Assembly: GCA_020633335.1 (NCBI GenBank)
Contig: JACKDU010000004.1
Location: forward strand, 62,001-126,000
Direction: 5' to 3'
DNA length: 64,000 nucleotides
DNA from: Myxococcales bacterium
GTDB taxonomy: Bacteria > Myxococcota_A > Polyangia > Nannocystales > Nannocystaceae
Part shown: in pieces, positions 34,047 to 41,258 of the stretch
Layout of the letters: each line of letters opens with the position of its first letter
Position numbering within the stretch: position 1 is the stretch's first letter
Translations under genes and position numbers: made by a program
The notes under the pieces: model-generated
What the model saw: only the letters and a program-made list of their open reading frames with translations
The model's database searches: none
What the model was told of the DNA's origin: nothing

Positions 34047-35843
34047 GTGCCCGCCCCCTCGCCCGCGCCCCGCCCGCGCCGCGCGCCCGCGCTCGCCCGC
34101 CGCCTCGCCGCGCTCGCCCGCGCCCTGCCGGCGCTGGCGCTCGTCGGCTGCCTGAAGATCCCGGTCGAGGGCTCCGAGACCCCGGAGCCGACGGCGGCCG
34201 AGGAGGCGCCCCCCCAGGAGGTCTGGCCGGGCAAGGGCGCCGGCGAGCTCTACGCGGTCGGCGAGCTCCGGGGCTTCGTCCTCCGCCGCGGCGACGGGAT
34301 CCTCGGCCACTCGTGGGGGCGCTACGACGGGCCGACCGACGACCAGCCGCCGCTCCACCGCTTCACCACCCGGGTCGAGCTCGTCCTCCCCGGCCGCGAG
34401 CCCCTCCGCTCCGCCGGCGAGATCGTCGTCGACGCGCGCGGCATGCTGATCCGCGGCTACGAGCAGAGCGGCCCCTCGCGCCTCGAGTTCCGCCGCGAGG
34501 GCGACGCGCTGGTGATCAGCGACGGTCGCCAGGAGGAGCGCGTCGCCGCCGGCCCCGAGGTCGCGACCATGGCCTTCGCGACGATCTTCCACGAGGAGCT
34601 GATGCTCGGCCTCCGCCACCTCCAGAGCGGCGAGATCGCCTGGCGCCTGGTCTCGCTCTCGGGCTCGCTGCCGATCGAGTGGAGCGCCCAGGTCGAGCCC
34701 TTCGAGGGCGCCGGCGCGACCAAGGCCCGCCTCACCACCAGCCTCGGCGAGACGATCACGATCGAGCGCGGCCGGATCGTCGCGATCGACATCGCCGACG
34801 AGGGCCTGGCGATCCGCCCCTCCTCCGAGCCCTGGCCGACCTGGGAGCTCGCGCCGCCGCCGAAGCTCGACTACGCCCCGGCCGCCGACGCGACCTTCAC
34901 CCGCCGCGAGGTCGAGCTCCCCGGGCGCCCGGGCGAGCCCCGCCTCGCCGGCGAGGTCCTGATCCCGGCGGCCGCCCGCGGCGGTCCTCGCCCGGCGGTC
35001 CTCTTCATCGGCGGCAACGGCCGCCAGGATCGCTACGGCTTCGCCGGGCCGCCGCCGGTCGACCTCGGCTTCCACGCGATCAGCGACGCGCTCGCCGAGG
35101 CCGGCTTCGTCGTCCTCCGCTTCGACGAGCGCGGCCAGGGGGGGAGCGAGGTCGCGCCGCTCTCGTGGGAGCTCGGCCTCGAGGACGCCCGCCGGGCGCT
35201 CCGCACCCTCCTGGTCCAGCCCGAGGTCGATCCCGATCGCCTGGCGATCGTCGGTCACGGCGAGTCGGGGTGGCGCGCCCTCCAGCTCGCCGGTGAGGAT
35301 CGCGGGGTCGTCGCGGTCGCCCTCCTCGCCGCCCCCGGCCGCCCCTACCGCGAGATCCTCGACGCCCAGGCCGAGGCCGACATCGCCGCGATGCCGCCGG
35401 AGCTCCAGGCCCGCGCCCGCGAGGAGCACGTCAAGTTGATGAAGGCGATCGAGGGCGGCAAGGAGCTCCCGCCCGAGCTCGCGGAGCAGGCGGCGTGGGC
35501 CCGCGAGCTCCTCGCCGTCGATCCCGCGCGCCTGGTCTCGCGGGCGCCGGCGGCCCTCTGGATCGCCCAGGGGACCAGCGACTTCGAGGTCGATCCCGAG
35601 CGCGATCCCGCGGCCCTCCAGGCGCTCGCGCGGCGCTCCAGCAAGAAGCCGACGATCCGCCGCTACCCCGGCCTCGATCACCTCTTCAAGCCCGAGACCG
35701 GCGAGTCGTCGCCGGGCCGCTACCTCGATCCGGAGGGCCCGCGGGCGGTCGATCCTGCCTTCCTCCACGACCTCGCGGCCTGGCTCGAGCGGGCGCTAGC
35801 GCCGAAGCGCGGCGGCAAGCGGGGCCGGGGCGCGGCGCCCTGA
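34047..35843 (+). CDS. alpha/beta-hydrolase lipoprotein
   Basis: 598 residues from GTG 34047 (ATG 34026 would add 7). Lipobox ALVGC with Cys35. Residues ~40-280 form a beta-rich N-terminal domain of unknown type. The C-terminal ~310 residues are an alpha/beta hydrolase: GPRPAVLFIGGNGRQDRYG, FDERGQGGSE, nucleophile elbow GHGESGW (Ser in GxSxG), APAALWIAQGTSDFEVDPERD (acid) and GLDHLFKP (His). This resembles BAAT/dienelactone/prolyl-oligopeptidase-like esterases on the cell envelope. The substrate is unknown. Confidence 0.85.
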   Translation: MPAPSPAPRPRRAPALARRLAALARALPALALVGCLKIPVEGSETPEPTAAEEAPPQEVWPGKGAGELYAVGELRGFVLRRGDGILGHSWGRYDGPTDDQPPLHRFTTRVELVLPGREPLRSAGEIVVDARGMLIRGYEQSGPSRLEFRREGDALVISDGRQEERVAAGPEVATMAFATIFHEELMLGLRHLQSGEIAWRLVSLSGSLPIEWSAQVEPFEGAGATKARLTTSLGETITIERGRIVAIDIADEGLAIRPSSEPWPTWELAPPPKLDYAPAADATFTRREVELPGRPGEPRLAGEVLIPAAARGGPRPAVLFIGGNGRQDRYGFAGPPPVDLGFHAISDALAEAGFVVLRFDERGQGGSEVAPLSWELGLEDARRALRTLLVQPEVDPDRLAIVGHGESGWRALQLAGEDRGVVAVALLAAPGRPYREILDAQAEADIAAMPPELQARAREEHVKLMKAIEGGKELPPELAEQAAWARELLAVDPARLVSRAPAALWIAQGTSDFEVDPERDPAALQALARRSSKKPTIRRYPGLDHLFKPETGESSPGRYLDPEGPRAVDPAFLHDLAAWLERALAPKRGGKRGRGAAP

Positions 35844-35959
35844 CCGGCGGCGGAGGCGGCCGGCTGCCACCTTCGGCGGACGCGACGTCAGCCGCCGACC
35901 CCCAGGGGCAGGCGCCCCCACCTGAGCGCCGCGCCCCCCGTCAGGGTCGCGCGATAGCA

Positions 35960-35973
35960 TGACCCAAGAGACA
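35960..35973. repeat. interspersed 14-bp palindrome copy 3 (reverse of TGTCTCTTGGGTCA)
   Basis: TGACCCAAGAGACA lies in the 243-nt gap upstream of the fibrinogen-like lipoprotein gene, about 60 nt before its -35 element. The rest of this gap shows no gene. Confidence 0.4.
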
Positions 35974-36032
35974 TGTCATGGGCGAACGCGGCCCGCGAGC
36001 CGCGCCCGCTCGACCTGCGTCATACGCGGCGC

Positions 36033-36060
36033 TTGTCGGGTCGCCGGGCCTCTCTATACT
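36033..36060 (+). promoter_or_regulatory. promoter for the fibrinogen-like lipoprotein gene
   Basis: TTGTCG (36033-36038) and TATACT (36055-36060) with a 16-nt spacer. The predicted transcript starts near 36067, giving a 20-nt leader with a G-rich TTTTTGGGG just before the ATG at 36087. Confidence 0.5.
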
Positions 36061-36086
36061 TGGCGGCGCTCGGGGGGTTTTTGGGG

Positions 36087-37079
36087 ATGCGGAGAGGACA
36101 CCTTTGGATCGCGCTGCTCTGCCCGCTCGTCGTCGGCTGCGCGGAGTTCACGGAGGGCGAGACCAAGGCGAGCGCCGGCCTCGCCTCGTCGGCCAGCGAT
36201 AGCGGGAGCAGCGGCGGCGACACGGCGACCAGCGGCAGCAGCGAGGGGAGCGGCTCCGGCGGGATGACCAGCGGCACGAGCGCGGGCGTCACCGGCGACC
36301 CGTCGACGAGCGCGGCGACGATCACCACGTCGACGACCACCAGCGATCCCGAGACGAGCGGCGGGCCGATCACCAGCGGCGACACCACCGGCGACCCGAC
36401 CACCGGCGACCCGACCACTGGCGACACCACCGGTGACGCGACCACCGGCGAGCCCACCTGCGGCGCCAACGCGGAGTGCCCGAGCGGCTTCTGCGACGGC
36501 GGCGTCTGCAAGAACAAGCTGAGCTGCCTCGAGATCCACATGAACGACGGCGCCCTCGGCGACGGGATCTACACGATCGATCCCGACGGCCCCGGCGGCG
36601 CGCCGCCGATCGAGATCTCCTGCGACATGGGCGGCGGCGGCTACTCCTGCGTCTACTTCAACGACTTCGAGGTCGACGCCGACGGCTGGATGCCGGCGCC
36701 GATCACCACCTGCGACGGCGACAAGATCCTCGGCGGCTACGACAAGCTCGGCGAGAACGCGCCGACCAAGCGGACCTTCGATCTCTTCGGGATCCCCCAC
36801 ACCACCGTGCGGGTGACCGGCGAGTTCTGGGCGATCGACTCGTGGGACGGCGAGGAGCTGATGCTCCTCCTCGACGACTCCAAGATCTGGTCGCAGAGCT
36901 GCGGCTGCGGGGTCAACAAGAACCTCTGCGGCGCGGCCTGGTGGGACGGCAAGGCGGCGATCAACGCGCTCGGCGATCACGGCGCTTCGCAGGCGACGCT
37001 GACCTTCACGTCGACCCTCAACGAAGGCAAGAAGAACGAGTCCTTCGGGATCGACGACATCCGCGTCTGCATTCTCTAG
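36087..37079 (+). CDS. fibrinogen-like lipoprotein with Thr/Gly/Asp linker
   Basis: 330 residues; lipobox LVVGC with Cys18. Residues ~25-130 are a Ser/Thr/Gly/Asp linker with GDPTTGDPTTGDTT repeats. A short Cys motif (CGANAECPSGFCDGGVC) is followed by SCLEIHMNDGALGDGIYTIDPDG, EISCDMGGGGYSC, the start of a fibrinogen C-terminal domain. The final ~130 residues (FWAIDSWDGEELMLLLDD and LNEGKKNESFGIDDIRVC) recall a surface domain seen in ciliate and oomycete proteins. Probably a cell-surface binding protein. The N-terminal extension from an upstream ATG is not needed. Confidence 0.75.
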   Translation: MRRGHLWIALLCPLVVGCAEFTEGETKASAGLASSASDSGSSGGDTATSGSSEGSGSGGMTSGTSAGVTGDPSTSAATITTSTTTSDPETSGGPITSGDTTGDPTTGDPTTGDTTGDATTGEPTCGANAECPSGFCDGGVCKNKLSCLEIHMNDGALGDGIYTIDPDGPGGAPPIEISCDMGGGGYSCVYFNDFEVDADGWMPAPITTCDGDKILGGYDKLGENAPTKRTFDLFGIPHTTVRVTGEFWAIDSWDGEELMLLLDDSKIWSQSCGCGVNKNLCGAAWWDGKAAINALGDHGASQATLTFTSTLNEGKKNESFGIDDIRVCIL

Positions 37080-37108
37080 CTCTCGCTACGGACAGGAACA
37101 AAAGAGAA

Positions 37109-37133
37109 GGCCGCCTCGGGAACCGAGGCGGCC
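37109..37133. terminator. strong bidirectional terminator between lipoprotein and histone genes
   Basis: GGCCGCCTCGG (37109-37119), loop GAA, CCGAGGCGGCC (37123-37133): an 11-bp perfect stem with a tight loop. It is flanked by AGAGAA on the left and TCTTT on the right, so it can end transcripts from both convergent genes. Confidence 0.85.
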
Positions 37134-37170
37134 TCTTTCGCACTGACGATCCGAAGATCGTCGAGACCTC

Positions 37171-37374
37171 TTAGAGGTCGTGCGGGCGAACGGTGCTGCG
37201 GTTGTTGGCCTTGCAGCGCTCGATCGCGGCGGCGAGGAGATCGTGGACCTTGTTCGAGACGGCCTCGACGAGGTTGCCATCGCTGCGGAGCTCAGCGGCC
37301 CGGATGACCTCCTTGACCTTGCTGCCGACGACGAGATTCTCCTTGGGGGGGGCGGGTTGCTTCGACTTTGCCAT
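37171..37374 (-). CDS. small bacterial histone (histone-fold DNA-binding protein)
   Basis: 67 residues. After a ~12-residue polar tail (MAKSKQPAPPKEN) comes one histone fold: helix 1 SKVKEVIRAAEL (18-29), loop RSDG, a long helix 2 NLVEAVSNKVHDLLAAAIERCKANN in segments (34-58), and helix 3 with the RxTxxxxD pair (Arg59, Thr61, Asp66) that locks loop 2 in all histones. Length and sequence fit the single-fold bacterial histones known from Bdellovibrio and relatives. It probably dimerises and coats or bends nucleoid DNA. It has its own promoter and a strong terminator, as expected for an abundant protein. Confidence 0.85.
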   Translation of the reverse strand: MAKSKQPAPPKENLVVGSKVKEVIRAAELRSDGNLVEAVSNKVHDLLAAAIERCKANNRSTVRPHDL

Positions 37375-37701
37375 GGTGCTTCTTGCTTGCGCTCTAGGCG
37401 GGTAAGAGGACGTTTTGGTGGGTTGGTTGGCTCAACGGCCAGCAACGCCAACCGTTGGTTCGGCCGGAACATAAACCCACTCTGGGGCCGCTGCAAAGCC
37501 CTTTCGCTGCATGTTCACCCAAAATTTTGCGCCGCCACCCCACCTGCGCACCCTTCTCGAGGGCTCATCTACCCCCTGACCCTGCGGCAAGGTGCTTGAC
37601 AGGGAGCACCTCGATCCCGGAATCGGCGCCCCGCGATCGGCCCCTCGAGGGCCTCCGAGGGCCGCCTTCGGGCCCCCGGAGAACCGCTGAAAACGCTGCA
37701 A
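37375..37701. other. 327-nt gene-free region upstream of the histone
   Basis: Less GC-rich than its surroundings. It holds the histone promoter (37468-37496), a CCAACCGTTGG inverted repeat at 37448-37458 on the predicted transcription start, an AAAATTTT palindrome near 37522-37529 and, next to the tsaE stop, an imperfect GC hairpin around 37652-37683 that may terminate tsaE. I see no credible gene on either strand. Confidence 0.55.
37468..37496 (-). promoter_or_regulatory. histone gene promoter
   Basis: On the minus strand TTGCAG (37496-37491), a 17-nt spacer and TATGTT (37473-37468) give a good sigma70-type promoter. The start would be near 37461, leaving an untranslated leader of about 87 nt, long for this window, so post-transcriptional control is possible. 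Confidence 0.5.
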
Positions 37702-38241
37702 TTACGGCGTGTTAGACCCGACGACCGCGACCCATCGGTCGAGGAGGTCGGCCGCCCTCGGGCCGGTCGCGCGGGCCTCGAGGTGGCGACGGGTCAGGGA
37801 TCCACGGGGGCGATCGATGGTGATCTCGAGGCGATCCTCGGGCGGCGAGATCCAACGATCGGCCCACTCGACGATCACCACCCGGTCGTCCCCGACGAGC
37901 TCCCCGCTCCCGAGGCCGAGGGCCTCGGCGGCCGCCCCTGCCCCCCCCAGGCCCGGATCCTCCGCGTCGCCCAGAGCCCCCGGATCGCCGAGTCGGTAGA
38001 GATCGAGGTGGACCAGCGGCCGCGGTCCGGGGTGGGTCAGGCAGAGGGCGAAGGTCGGCGAGGTCACCCGATCCGGTCGCTCGACCCCCAGCCCGCGGGC
38101 GAGCGCCCGGACGAAGGTCGTCTTGCCGGCGCCCATCGGCCCGCCAAGGAGGAGCACCTCGCCGCCCCCCAGGAGGCCGCCGAGAGCGCGTGCGCGCGCC
38201 GTCAGGGCCTCCTCGTCGAGATCACGACCGACATCGATCAT
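37702..38241 (-). CDS. tsaE: tRNA t6A synthesis ATPase TsaE
   Basis: 179 residues. Walker A GGPMGAGKTTFVRALARGLG, switch-type SPTFALCLTH, LVHLDLYRLGDP (Walker B-like) and VIVEWADRW are the TsaE sequence blocks. It acts with TsaB, TsaD and TsaC in threonylcarbamoyl-adenosine formation on tRNA; no partner gene is nearby. A middle stretch rich in Gly/Ala (LGGAGAAAEALGLGSG) is longer than usual. TACAAT 8 nt upstream defines the start at 38241. Confidence 0.93.
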   Translation of the reverse strand: MIDVGRDLDEEALTARARALGGLLGGGEVLLLGGPMGAGKTTFVRALARGLGVERPDRVTSPTFALCLTHPGPRPLVHLDLYRLGDPGALGDAEDPGLGGAGAAAEALGLGSGELVGDDRVVIVEWADRWISPPEDRLEITIDRPRGSLTRRHLEARATGPRAADLLDRWVAVVGSNTP

Positions 38242-38249
38242 CGGCGGGG

Positions 38250-38255
38250 ATTGTA
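38250..38255 (-). promoter_or_regulatory. leaderless-type -10 (TACAAT) for tsaE
   Basis: The minus-strand TACAAT ends 8 nt before ATG 38241, with only CCCCGCCG between. Confidence 0.5.
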
Positions 38256-38304
38256 CGCGCTTCGTCCGGTTGCGGGGCCCAGGGTCCCGGTGTAGGGATG
38301 GCCC

Positions 38305-40428
38305 ATGACCTCTCGCCGACGGACCCTCGGCCTCGCCCTGGCCCTCTCGGTCGCGGCGTGCGAGACCCCGCCGCCGGCGCAGCGGGGCGACGCGCCCGAG
38401 CCGAGCGAGGCCCTCCGCCCCGAGGGCGAGCGCGGCGAGGTGCCGGCCGAGGCCCGGATCGCCGACTACGAGATCGACGCCCGCCTCGACGACGAGACCC
38501 ACCGGATCACCGGGACCGTCCGGATCACCTGGCGCAACCGGACCACCCGGAGCGTCACGACCCTCCCCTTCCACCTTTATATGAACGCCTTCCGGGCCGA
38601 GGACACCGCCTGGATGCGCGAGGCCCGGGGCTCCCACCGCGGCCAGCGGCAGGGCGAGGAGGGCCGCTGGGGCTACATCGACATCACCCGAGTCACCCTC
38701 CTCGGCGCCCCCCAGGCGAGCGACCTCGAGGTCCGCGCTGGCGAGCCCCGCGAGCTCCGCTGGGCCGAGGACGAGGACCCCTCGACGATGACCGTGACCC
38801 TCCCGGGGGCGATCGGCCCCGGCGAGAGCGCGGTCGTCGAGCTCGACTTTGTCACCCAGCTCCCCGAGGTCTTCGCCCGCACCGGCTACGCCGGTACCTT
38901 TCATATGGTCGGCCAGTGGTACCCGAAGCTCGCGGTCCTCGACCCGCAGGAGGGCTGGCGAAACCATGTCTTCACCCTCCAGAGCGAGTTCTTCGCCGAC
39001 TTCGGCGACTACGAGGTGACCCTCGACGTGCCGGCCGCGATGGTGGTCGGCGCCACCGGGATCCAGGTCAGCGACGAGCCCGGGGAGGAGGGCCGCCGGC
39101 GCCTCCGCTACCGGGCCGAGATGGTCCACGACTTCGCCTGGGCGGCCGACCCCGACCTCCTCGAGGTCCGCTCGGAGTGGCACGGGATCCGGATCCGCCA
39201 GCTCATGCGGGCCGAGCATGCGGCCGACGCCGACCGCCACGAGGCCGCGCTGGTCGCCACCCTGGAGAGCATGGAGGCCCGCTTCGGGCCCTACCCCTGG
39301 TCGACGATCACGGTGATCCACCCGCCCTCGGACGCCGGCGGCGCCCAGGGGATGGAGTACCCGACCCTCTTCACGACCTCGCCGGTGATCCAGCCGCGCC
39401 CCTGGTGGCGACTCCTCGGCCTCGAGGAGCGGGCCTCCGGGGTCTTCACGACGATCCATGAATTCGGCCACCAGTACTTCCAGGGGCTCCTCGCCTCGGA
39501 CGAGTTCCGCGAGCCCTGGCTCGACGAGGGGATGAACACGACCTCGAACGCCCTCGCCCTCCGCGACTGGCAGGCCGACGATCCCTGGGTGGTCCGCCTC
39601 GGCGGCCAGCGGATCGACGAGAACGACATGACCCGGCTGGCGCTCACCTTCACGACCAGCCTCGATCCGGTGCGGGCGCCGGCCGATCGCTACCTCGAGC
39701 TGAGCCACAGCTACGGCGGCACGGTCTACCGCAAGACCGGGGCGACCATGCTCACCCTCCGCAACCTCGCCGGCGCGCCGGCCTTCGACGCCGCCCTCCG
39801 GGCCTACGCCGATCGCTGGCGCTTCCGCCACCCGCGCGGCGACGACCTGGTCGCCGCCCTCGTCGAGGGGATCGGCGCCGCGGTCGATCTCGGCGACGCG
39901 GGCCCGGACGGGCCGGTGCGCCTCGACGTCGCCGACTTCCTCGACCAGGCGCTGCGGGGGACCGACGAGGTCGACTTCGCCCTCACCTATGTCGACAACC
40001 GTCGACGGATCGGCCATGCCGGCTGGCACCGCGACGAGGAGGGGGCGCTCGTCGGCGGCGACGATCCGCCGCCCGAGGCGACGCCGATCGACGAGCTCGA
40101 CGACGCCGAGGTCGAGGCGACCGTCCAGGTCCGCCGGGCCGGCGGCCTCCGGATGCCGGTCGAGCTCGAGGTCGAGTTCAGCGACGGGGCGAGCGAGCGG
40201 ATCTGGTGGGACGGCCAGGAGCGCTACCACGTCTTCGCCTGGCCAGGCCGCCGGATCCGCCGGGCTCGCCTCGATCCCGACGACAAGCTCATCCTCGAGG
40301 GCCACCGCCTCAACAACCTCCGCTACGCCCCGGGCGAGGCGCCGCCGGCCGGCGACGGGCTCAGCGCGCCGCTCACCGACGGGGCCGAGGCGCTGACCCT
40401 GGCGCTGATGGGAGGGATGAGCCTGTGA
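38305..40428 (+). CDS. M1 family metallopeptidase lipoprotein
   Basis: 707 residues; lipobox SVAAC with Cys19. The N-terminal beta domain has the M1 pattern DARLDDETHRITGTVRITW and WYPKLAVLD. Zinc site HEFGH at 385-389 with the third ligand Glu in WLDEGMN about 19 residues later. Before it, GGAQGMEYPTLF is the GxMEN-like exopeptidase loop. It is an aminopeptidase-like enzyme on the envelope. A C-terminal all-beta domain follows. The next gene starts inside its stop (GTGA), so the membrane protein is coupled to it. Confidence 0.9.
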   Translation: MTSRRRTLGLALALSVAACETPPPAQRGDAPEPSEALRPEGERGEVPAEARIADYEIDARLDDETHRITGTVRITWRNRTTRSVTTLPFHLYMNAFRAEDTAWMREARGSHRGQRQGEEGRWGYIDITRVTLLGAPQASDLEVRAGEPRELRWAEDEDPSTMTVTLPGAIGPGESAVVELDFVTQLPEVFARTGYAGTFHMVGQWYPKLAVLDPQEGWRNHVFTLQSEFFADFGDYEVTLDVPAAMVVGATGIQVSDEPGEEGRRRLRYRAEMVHDFAWAADPDLLEVRSEWHGIRIRQLMRAEHAADADRHEAALVATLESMEARFGPYPWSTITVIHPPSDAGGAQGMEYPTLFTTSPVIQPRPWWRLLGLEERASGVFTTIHEFGHQYFQGLLASDEFREPWLDEGMNTTSNALALRDWQADDPWVVRLGGQRIDENDMTRLALTFTTSLDPVRAPADRYLELSHSYGGTVYRKTGATMLTLRNLAGAPAFDAALRAYADRWRFRHPRGDDLVAALVEGIGAAVDLGDAGPDGPVRLDVADFLDQALRGTDEVDFALTYVDNRRRIGHAGWHRDEEGALVGGDDPPPEATPIDELDDAEVEATVQVRRAGGLRMPVELEVEFSDGASERIWWDGQERYHVFAWPGRRIRRARLDPDDKLILEGHRLNNLRYAPGEAPPAGDGLSAPLTDGAEALTLALMGGMSL

Positions 40429-41183
40429 GCGCGCTCCGCCGCCTCCTCGGCGCCCCCGGCCTCTGGGTGGCGATGGCCCTCGCCCACCTCGGGATCGCGG
40501 CCGCGCTCGCGCGCCCGCTCGCCCTGATGATCGGCGCGGCGATCGCTCCCTACTCGATCGATCGACCCGGCGGCCTCCTGCCGATGATCGCCGAGGTGAT
40601 CAGCGGCCACCCCGAGCTCGGCGTCGCGCTCGGCGTCGCGCTGATCGCCGGCACCGTCCTCGCGGGCGCCCTCTGGCTGGTCGCCGCGGGCGGGGTGATC
40701 GACCGCCTCCGCCGGCCGCAGCCGACCGCCGCGACGATCGCCGCCGCCCTCCGCTTCCTGCCGTCGATGGCCGTCCTCGGCCTCTACTCGGTGATCCCGC
40801 GGGGCCTCGCGCTCGCCGGGCTGCGCTTCGACGTCCTCGGCCTCGGCTGGGCGCGGGCGCTCCTGGTCCTGGTCGGCTGGACCCTCTGCACGGTCGCCCT
40901 CGATCTCGCGCGGGCCGCGGTCATCCGCGGCGACGCCCGCCGCTACCACCCGACCACCCTGCTCCAGGGCTTCGCGGCCGCGGTCACCCGGCCGACGGTG
41001 TGGCTGCGCTCGGCGCTCCTCAGCGCCCTCGGCCTCGCCCTCAGCCTGGCGATCGTCGCCCTCGCGGCCCGCGGCTTCGGCGGGCCGAGTACGACGCTCT
41101 GGCTGGTCCGCCTCCTCGCCGCCCTCGGGGTCGGCGTCTCGCTCTGGCGGATCGCGGTCGCGGTCGACGCGGGCGAGCGCTGA
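40425..41183 (+). CDS. multi-pass membrane protein coupled to the M1 peptidase
   Basis: 252 residues from a GTG overlapping the peptidase stop. About six hydrophobic segments (LWVAMALAHLGIAAALA; LGVALGVALIAGTVLAGALWLVAAGG; FLPSMAVLGLYSVI; ALLVLVGWTLCTVALDLA; LLSALGLALSLAIVALAA; LLAALGVGVSLWRIAVAV). No catalytic motif is evident. The layout resembles DUF4013/YihY-like helical bundles, but I cannot assign it. Translational coupling suggests it works with the lipoprotein peptidase. Confidence 0.75.
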   Translation: MSALRRLLGAPGLWVAMALAHLGIAAALARPLALMIGAAIAPYSIDRPGGLLPMIAEVISGHPELGVALGVALIAGTVLAGALWLVAAGGVIDRLRRPQPTAATIAAALRFLPSMAVLGLYSVIPRGLALAGLRFDVLGLGWARALLVLVGWTLCTVALDLARAAVIRGDARRYHPTTLLQGFAAAVTRPTVWLRSALLSALGLALSLAIVALAARGFGGPSTTLWLVRLLAALGVGVSLWRIAVAVDAGER

Positions 41184-41246
41184 GGCGCGCCTGCGCGCGC
41201 GACCGCCTGCAGAGGCTCAGGCCCGCCGCTGCAGGGGGGGAGCGCG

Positions 41247-41252
41247 TACAAT
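41247..41252 (+). promoter_or_regulatory. leaderless-type -10 (TACAAT) for the kinase gene at 41259
   Basis: TACAAT ends 6 nt before the GTG start. The GCGGAG spacer could look like a ribosome site but lies directly against the GTG. Confidence 0.5.
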
Positions 41253-41258
41253 GCGGAG

